The notes beneath the pieces were generated by a model that saw only the letters and a program-made list of their open reading frames with translations, had not been told where the DNA came from and made no database searches. Of a stretch of 64,000 bases of DNA, positions 57,861 to 64,000 are shown one piece after another; the stretch's first letter is position 1; every line of letters starts with the position of its first letter. Origin of the DNA: Aristolochia californica (lineage: Eukaryota > Streptophyta > Magnoliopsida > Piperales > Aristolochiaceae); assembly GCA_029961685.1 (NCBI GenBank), contig JARWKL010000014.1, positions 24,091,137 through 24,155,136 of the forward strand, written 5' to 3'. The position numbers and the translations under genes were made by a program.

Positions 57861-58650
57861 AATAATATCTTTATTCAAGAATCTACTTTTCTAGAAAACT
57901 TTTTGTTTTTGTTCTTTGTTCAGACACTGACTTTGTTTGTTCGAACAATCGTTTTTGTAGAAGTCTTTCTATTATTCTACTTTATTAAGATGATACCCTT
58001 GTTCCAACAACCTTCTTTTTTTTAAGACCCTCCATTGACATCCTTGTTCAAATAGTCTTCCTTTCTTTCTTTTTTTCTTTTTTTTACCATGTGAGCTTTG
58101 TTCGAAGAACCTCAATTATTCAAACATTATGCCACTAATGCCTTTTTACGTAAAGTTAAAAATCCTTCACCTATTATTTAAAGTGAATACCTTTTATAGG
58201 TTATGTAAGACTGCTAATACCTCCAAGATATCCCTTTAAATCACAAATAAACAAATAAAGGGTGAGTGCCAGTTATAAGACTTATTCTTTTTAATGCTAC
58301 AATTAGGGACTATTTGTACCACCATAAGAAAACAAAACAACGAAAAAAATCCTTTTCTCTTTAATTAATTTTCTTGTTGAAAAATTTTCCTATTAGAAAA
58401 AATTTCCTTTGACCGATTTTCTTGCATTTGTATCACCATAACAAACAAAGGAAAAATTAATTATGATGCTTGTATTTATGCTAAAATAAAATAAATTTTA
58501 TAAATAATAAAAAATAAGATTAAAAATAAGACTGATTTATTTTTCCTATATTTCCAATTGAATCAATAGAAAACTCATTTTAACAATTCTTAAAGGTAAA
58601 AGAAATCAAGACATTTTTTTCTACACTTTCCTATATGGCATACATATTAC
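57861..58650. other. non-coding; irregular TTGTTC array and a repeat fragment
   Basis: 57905-58115 has five or so variants of TTGTTCGAACAATC with pyrimidine-rich spacers. 58310-58480 shares words with 52655-52800. No coding frame. Confidence 0.4.
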
Positions 58651-59170
58651 TTTTCAAGCTTCTCAGCACCGCTGTTCACAAGGTACAACCTGACACTATT
58701 AATACTTCAAACCCGTGACCATAATGAGATCCAAAAACTCTGATGCTCTCCTATTCCGGCGATTGCGGTTGTATATGGTTTTCCTTTCGATGACTGCCTA
58801 ATCTTTTTGACGGCTACTTCTGTTAATATCAGGCAACACCTTTGACACTCTTTAGCTACCAATATCTGGCCACTGTTCTTCCGTCTCGCCAACAAGCAAG
58901 ACACTACCACGACACCTTTGAGGGTTGAATTCACTCAGATGCTTCAGCCGAGTAAAATTGCAATCAGTAGTATTGCCACCTTCGAGTAAATTTTTATGAT
59001 ATGTACCTAGCAGTCTTCTTAAGGATTGGAGAGTCTGACAATGCGACCTGGATAAGAAGTCCATGCTTAAGAAAATTGATGAACAGAAAACTAAGAAAAT
59101 ATCGACTTCTTTCAACTTTCGATGGTAACAGATACAAGTATGATACTAAACTGTACTTGAGCATCCAACA
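58651..59170 (-). other. probable 3' UTR and downstream flank of the ubinuclein-like gene
   Basis: Directly follows the stop codon at 59171-59173 (minus strand). The short minus-strand open pieces here (58707-58934, 58852-59115) have no recognisable domain and are taken as untranslated. Confidence 0.4.
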
Positions 59171-59906
59171 TCAGCTAGGCTGTTCGCAACCTGGAATGCT
59201 TGGTGAAGGAAGACTCTGTTTTTGGTGGATAGTAGCAGAGTGTTGTTTATGGGATCTCTGCCTTTCTCTGTCCCGGTGCTGCGACGATAGCTTTGATGAA
59301 TGACGGCGCACTTCAACAAAGTCTGACTCAGGCTTTCTCTTTAATTTTTTCAGAACTCCTCCCTCAGTTATTTTAATTAACTCGTCGGAAGATGTTATAG
59401 TACTTCCTCTAACCTTCTCTATCCTTGGCCTCTCTGCGCAAGAGGCATGCAATGCCAGAATGGATGGTTTACTGGTTGACAGAAATTGATTTGTGCCCAT
59501 CGGACTGGAAATGGGTCTTTCATTTGATGTAAAGACTTGCACTCCAGAATCTTGGATAACACGTGGTTGGGCATTCAAACTGTTTTCTCCCCTCACAGTT
59601 GCTTCTGCTTTCACTGTTGAAGACATTCTTTTCCTTTTAATTTTCTCGGCATTCTGTACAGGGAAATGACAATGTGACGTGAAAATGTAGAGCTGATAGG
59701 CATACTAGTCTATCAATCTCAATTGAAGGTCATCTTCAAGAGAACAAATTCCTCAATGCATAAAAGCCAACCGAACTTTAAAAGGCTAACAGATTTTTTT
59801 TTTCATTACTGAATGGTAACTAACAAATACTAAAAGTGACAGAAAAATAACATACAAAGTCCACCTATATAACAGAAAAGGAAAAAGAAAATAAAATATT
59901 TAAAAA

Positions 59907-59943
<37 letters not shown>

Positions 59944-61112
59944 AAGGTTATCATACCTTGTGTTGCATATAAAGTTGCTTCTTCCGTTCCCTTGCCCTAT
60001 TGACAGCAATTTTAATACCATTGCTGTCTATGGATCCATGGGGCCACAACTCTGCGAGCTGGATGGTGGAGGCATGAAAGAATTAGCGTTAGCCAGCTAA
60101 ACCAACAATATGAAGGACAATTAAACGAGTATTAGAAAAGCTTGGATCAAGAAGCCAAGAAATGACATGGCATATATTCCACGCTTGTGACACACCAGCA
60201 TTAAATGGACAACTGTAGTACACAGGAAATTGTGCCTGATCACAAAACCTGGGCTCCCTCGTTTTACAAGTCAAAGGTGAAACATCAATTTTTACACTGA
60301 ACCTCAACTGAATTTTTGGAGAAAGTGGACCTTAACTGAATGAATAGCTGTATTAATCTAATTTACAAAATCTTTGGGACTATGGCAACACATAACAATT
60401 CGCAAGAAGAAATTCTGTTAAGAGGGTCTTCTGCAAAAACTACAACCAAATTTCTATTGACAAAAATTAAGCACATAAAACTGTAAAATTTTGGATATTA
60501 TTAAAATATTTGCACATAGAGAGTTGCTACAGAAGCTACCTCCACATATAGCTTCCTAGATTGTGGGCCTCGATCTTCATCCATCCCCTGGAGCATAAAA
60601 GTCATTATCGAGGCATAAACGTTAGAAATTAAAGTAAGACGAATACCTGATGCCTGCAATATACTACCTCTACATAGAGCTCATAAAGATCAAAAATCTT
60701 GTCCTCCATTGCCTCATCCAGGCTATATCTTGCCTGTAGGGCTGCCTTTTCCTCAGAACCATGCACTTCCTGAAAATCTTCAGATGATCCATCCTGTTGC
60801 TCAGCTGCCTGAAAACAGAACCCATTTCAGTCATAGTTTTGAGCAACAAATATTTCTACTTGTCAACACATGTAATAACAAAATAGTAGAAGGATGCTGC
60901 TAGATGTCCATAAATGCACGAAATAAATTTAAATATAACTGAAGTTGAAGCATGACGGGAGATGATTAAATGCTCCCAAGGAATACCTTTGACCTAAAAG
61001 TAGTGTTACGTGCTCGAATCATTTCAATTACTTCTTTCTTGATCTGTTGGAACCTATCAGCTTTGTGTTGCTTTGCAGATAGACCTAGTTCAACCATCTC
61101 CTTCAAGTGTCT
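59171..61112 (-). CDS. UBN: ubinuclein-like protein, C-terminal part (5' exons outside window)
   Basis: Minus-strand exons join in phase: 61112-60987 (42 codons, RHLKEMVELGLSAKQHK), 60808-60668 (47 codons, SLDEAMEDKIFDLYELYVE), 60587-60540 (16 codons, GMDEDRGPQSRKLYVE), 60058-59957 (34 codons, LAELWPHGSIDSNGIK) and 59653-59171 (160 codons plus stop). All use GT-AG sites. These match the middle domain of plant ubinucleins, partners in the HIRA (HUCA) complex that deposits histone H3.3 independently of replication. The HRD region that contacts HIRA would be N-terminal and is not in the window. The final exon is basic and Ser-rich, with a Lys/Arg cluster (EKIKRKRM, KKLKRKP) that could be a nuclear signal. 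The upstream intron is long, with a LINE on the opposite strand. Confidence 0.85.
59909..59939. repeat. (AG)n microsatellite in ubinuclein intron
   Basis: About 15 uninterrupted AG units, 18 bases from the donor of the 59957-60058 exon. It reads as CT repeats on the gene strand. Confidence 0.9.
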
Positions 61113-61445
61113 CTGTCATTATCAAACAACTGCATTAGTATTTTCTGATAAAAGCACTTCTCAAGTTCAAATTTGATAAAACCAATTCAATGAGCCATAG
61201 CCATGTGTTGATGTCTCCTGAGGTCAGGTCTAACGTGACTGGTGTCTTTGAGTATCTACCCTAGCTAAATCTTAAAAGACAAAAGACAAGAATATTTTTC
61301 CAGCAGACAAACATTAGAATTCAACAAAAAGACGATAGACAAATAGATCGCTTGCTACTATTAAAAATTGCTCATCAACATGTAAAATTAAAAACAAAAC
61401 GAAAAAGGACCCTAACCACAAACATAGCACAAGAAGTATTTTGCA

Positions 61446-63642
61446 TTGTCTCTCCTTCTCTTCAACATCTTGGCTGAGTACCTTTCTTCTTTTGTTTACT
61501 TGGCCAAAGACTAGACGGTCACTTCCCACTGCTGATCACGCTGCCTTTGGCATCCCAATTCTCCAGTTCGCTGATGACACCATCAGCTTTGGAGTTGGCA
61601 CTATGGACCAGATCAGAAAACAGCATGCACTTCACGGCCTTTTTGAAAAAGCTTCGGGGTAACAAATTAATTGGAGAAAAACTACACTTTTTGGATACTA
61701 AATTGACGATGTGGTCTTGAAAGACATGGCTGAATTTCTGGGTTGCTCTTTAGAAGGCACTCCATCCACCTATCTTGGCCTCCCTCTGTTTGATAGCAGG
61801 CCAAATGCTACCCTATGGTCCCCACTCATTGAAAAGCTCGAGAAGAGGCTGGCTACCTAGCGTGGCAAACACCTTTCCATTGCGGGCAGACTCACCCTAC
61901 TGAAATCCAACTTGGCTGGCCTTCCCAACTACCTCCAATCTTTTATGCGCCGTCTGGCATCAGTTTGCAAGAAGATTGATGCCATTAGAAGACGCTTCCT
62001 CTAGCATGGATCGGAAGACACTTTCAGATATCACCTCGTAAATTGGAAAGAGGTCTGCCTCACTCACCTTCGGGGCAGGCTGGGTATCCTCCACAAAAGA
62101 GATGAACAATGCCCTCCTCCTAAAATGAATCTGAAATTTTAACGCCAAGCACAACAGCATATGGAGGAACATGCTGGGATTTATGATGTGTTGATTTGGT
62201 CAGTAGTGGAGAGAGAGAGGTATTCGCCGCTGCCTGTCCCCAATTTGGAAATCCATCTAAAATCTGTTCCCCGTGTTCAAAACAGCAACATCATTCTATG
62301 CCAGAAGTGGGCAGAATCTTCTCTTCTGGAATGACGAATGGTGCAGCTCCCGGCCTCTCAAGGATGAGTTCAATTCCCTTTTAGGATCTCCATTCGCCAA
62401 GATATTACTTGGCTGACATAACCAATCTTGGAGTCTACACTTTCATCGGGGACTGAATGATGAGGAAACTAATGCTCTCTGCTCCCTCTTATCCACACTC
62501 GGCAGTAAAATATTGCGAGATCATACTCAATACAAGCTGATCTGGAGTCCTAATGCAAATGGATTCTTCTCGGTGGCTACAGCATATAACCACATCAAAG
62601 GATGTGACTCAAACTCCCTCGAGCACAATGCCGTAGCTGCTTGGAAGCTGTCTGCCCCAAACAAAATAAAGTTCTTCATATGGACAGCCATCCAAGAGAA
62701 AATACAGCCAACAACCTTCACAAGCACAGCTACACCACTCAATACATGGTCTACCCTCGTGTGGAGATGGTCCAACACGTTCTCCTACACTACAATCTCT
62801 CTTGGAGAGTGTGGATGGCCATGTTGCAGAGAATTGACACCTAACTTGGTCTCCAAAGTGATCTCCTCAGTACCATCCGCATGGTCTTGAGGACCACTCT
62901 ACCAAAAACTGGCAAATTGCTCCTCTCAGCTTGCCTTGCACATGTGCCATAGTGCATTTAGCTTGAACACAACAACTGGCACTTCAACCTAAAATTCAGT
63001 AGCATTGATAGCACCATCAACTCCACCATGGGCCTCATATGTAGTTGGCTCCACAATAGAAAAGAATTTGCCCCCCAGGCGAGAACGTCCCTTCGCTTGA
63101 ATTGGCACCTTCTCGAGCATATGTCAGGTCCCCAAAATTCTCCAGCCATGGTTGAGTGGACCCCACCCCCCCTTGGCAACATCAAAATGAATTTTGACGG
63201 TAGTGCCATTGGGTACCCAGGACCTATGGGCTTCAGCGGCGTCTTCAGAAATTACTTGGGCAAGACTATTCTCTCCTATGCTGGCCCGATTGGTGTTGCT
63301 CATTCAACCACTACCAAGATGTCTGCCCTCCTTCATGATCTGAAGGCTTCCAAGGATCGTCTCACTGGTCATCTTCTTATTGAAGGTGACTCAAGCATTG
63401 TCATCAGCTAATGTTCGACTCTGCCTCTTCCCCATGGCATCATTGGCCTATTCTATCCTCCATTTCTGACATTGTACCTAGTATTTCCTGTTCTTGGAAC
63501 CATGTACCTAAATCGGCCAACTCTTCGGCCGATAGATTAGCTAAACTCGGGACACCTCCCTCCAATCTCTCATTGTTTGGGACGGCTCCCAAATCTTTAA
63601 TGTAAACTCTGTTGTATCTCTCTTCAAAAAAAAAAAAAAAAA
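61446..63642 (+). mobile_element. 5'-truncated LINE (L1-type) with poly(A)
   Basis: Target duplication ATTTTGCA lies at 61438-61445 and 63643-63650. The 3' end is an A-run of about 17 (63626-63642). Coding order on the + strand: end of RT with FADD (about 61567), a maturase-like connection (TYLGLPLF near 61770), the zf-RVT-type region (WSPNANGFFSVATAYNHI at about 62540; NKIKFFIW near 62665), and RNase H (NFDGSA near 63195, EGDSSIVI near 63385). Stops interrupt all parts. The 5' RT half and ORF1 are absent, as expected for truncated reverse transcription. Confidence 0.87.
61452..63605 (+). pseudogene. LINE ORF2 remnant (RT end, zf-RVT, RNase H)
   Basis: Open pieces at 61441-61662, 62513-62890, 63028-63411 and 63411-63605 carry the domains named for the LINE. 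The RNase H piece is the best preserved: catalytic Asp in NFDGSA, Glu/Asp in the following motifs, and a final SADRLAKLG tail. Frameshifts and TAG/TGA stops lie between pieces. Confidence 0.8.
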
Positions 63643-63650
63643 ATTTTGCA

Positions 63651-64000
63651 CTGAAGAAGACCTGGACTTGGAGAAGAAACATAGCACAGGAGAAAAAGAA
63701 GGGTGAAGAGAAAAGTGAGAAAATGAAAATAGCTGGGACTTTTACCCAAATAAATCTTCTTTTATGTTAAAGTTGTTTGAGGCTACTTTAAAGAAATGGA
63801 AGAAATTGTTTGAGACTCCAACCATCAGAAACCATCTAAAAAAATTAAAAAAAGAAGAAACCACCGGTACTATTCCCTCATGCTCCTACTTGCAAATTTT
63901 AAAGGAGCCCTCTTCTTCCATCCCTTGCAAAACAAATAAACCAACTTGTAACAGCCACTCACATTAACCCATCAAGCTCTCTCATTAGAGGTAAGCCTAC
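63651..64000. other. non-coding to window edge, probably ubinuclein intron
   Basis: A- and G-rich on the + strand, with no exon-like sequence on the minus strand. It holds GAAACATAGCACAGGAGAA near 63677, resembling CAAACATAGCACAAGAAG near 61418 on the other side of the LINE. This may be a small local duplication. Confidence 0.4.

Noticed and set aside
58707..59115. extra 3' coding exons of the ubinuclein-like gene
   Set aside because: The exon ending at 59171 has its own stop, and no acceptor with matching phase and recognisable domain was found.
63764..63967. 67-residue Lys-rich plus-strand frame
   Set aside because: A-rich DNA, no domain, and probably inside the ubinuclein intron.
1..64000. 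tRNA, rRNA or other structured RNA genes
   Set aside because: tRNA-like words found (TGGTATCAGAGC type) are all retroelement or viral primer sites. No cloverleaf or rRNA core was recognised.

Overview
The window is AT-rich nuclear DNA of a flowering plant, most likely a eudicot. The evidence is GT-AG introns of plant size, three plant-type genes that can be spliced in frame by eye, and a dense load of plant retroelements. The species cannot be fixed from the sequence.

Three host genes can be supported. (1) A bZIP-type gene on the + strand (coding 3939-10847, 4 coding exons, 383 residues) of the atypical At4g06598-like group, which lacks the invariant basic-region Asn. (2) A complete dynamin-related DRP3-type GTPase gene on the + strand (26573-41786, about 19 exons, 792 or 810 residues), expected to act in mitochondrial and peroxisomal fission. 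(3) The 3' part of a ubinuclein-like (HIRA histone-chaperone partner) gene on the - strand (59171-61112), whose 5' exons lie beyond the right edge. The three do not form a pathway.

Layout. 1-1700: AT-rich DNA with an LTR remnant and low-complexity repeats. 1975-10850: the bZIP gene, whose large intron holds a non-autonomous LTR element (C1). 10850-14740: 3' flank, Tourist-like MITEs and a 0.3-kb AT-rich tandem array. 14741-25667: a Ty1/copia element (A) with target-site duplication (TSD) CCACA. It carries a large inverted duplication of its integrase and a second copia element (A2, 17313-23068, TSD CATAA). 26573-41786: DRP3; intron 4 (7.7 kb) holds copia element B, nested element C2 and, inside that, a solo LTR; intron 7 holds a GC-rich 1-kb block. 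43287-52268: a MITE, a 301-bp TRIM/SMART-like LTR element (TSD CTATT), a decayed endogenous pararetrovirus (Caulimoviridae-like, about 44.2-51.65 kb), and a second related MITE. 52.3-58.6 kb: a GATCGATC-rich repeat, a C22 tract, a minus-strand copia remnant (D) cut by a solo LTR (TSD ATGCA), and a third C-family copy. 59.2-63.6 kb: ubinuclein, with a 5'-truncated LINE (TSD ATTTTGCA) next to its most 5' visible exon.

All boundaries, splice sites and repeats were read by eye. Family assignments rest on recalled motifs, not database searches.
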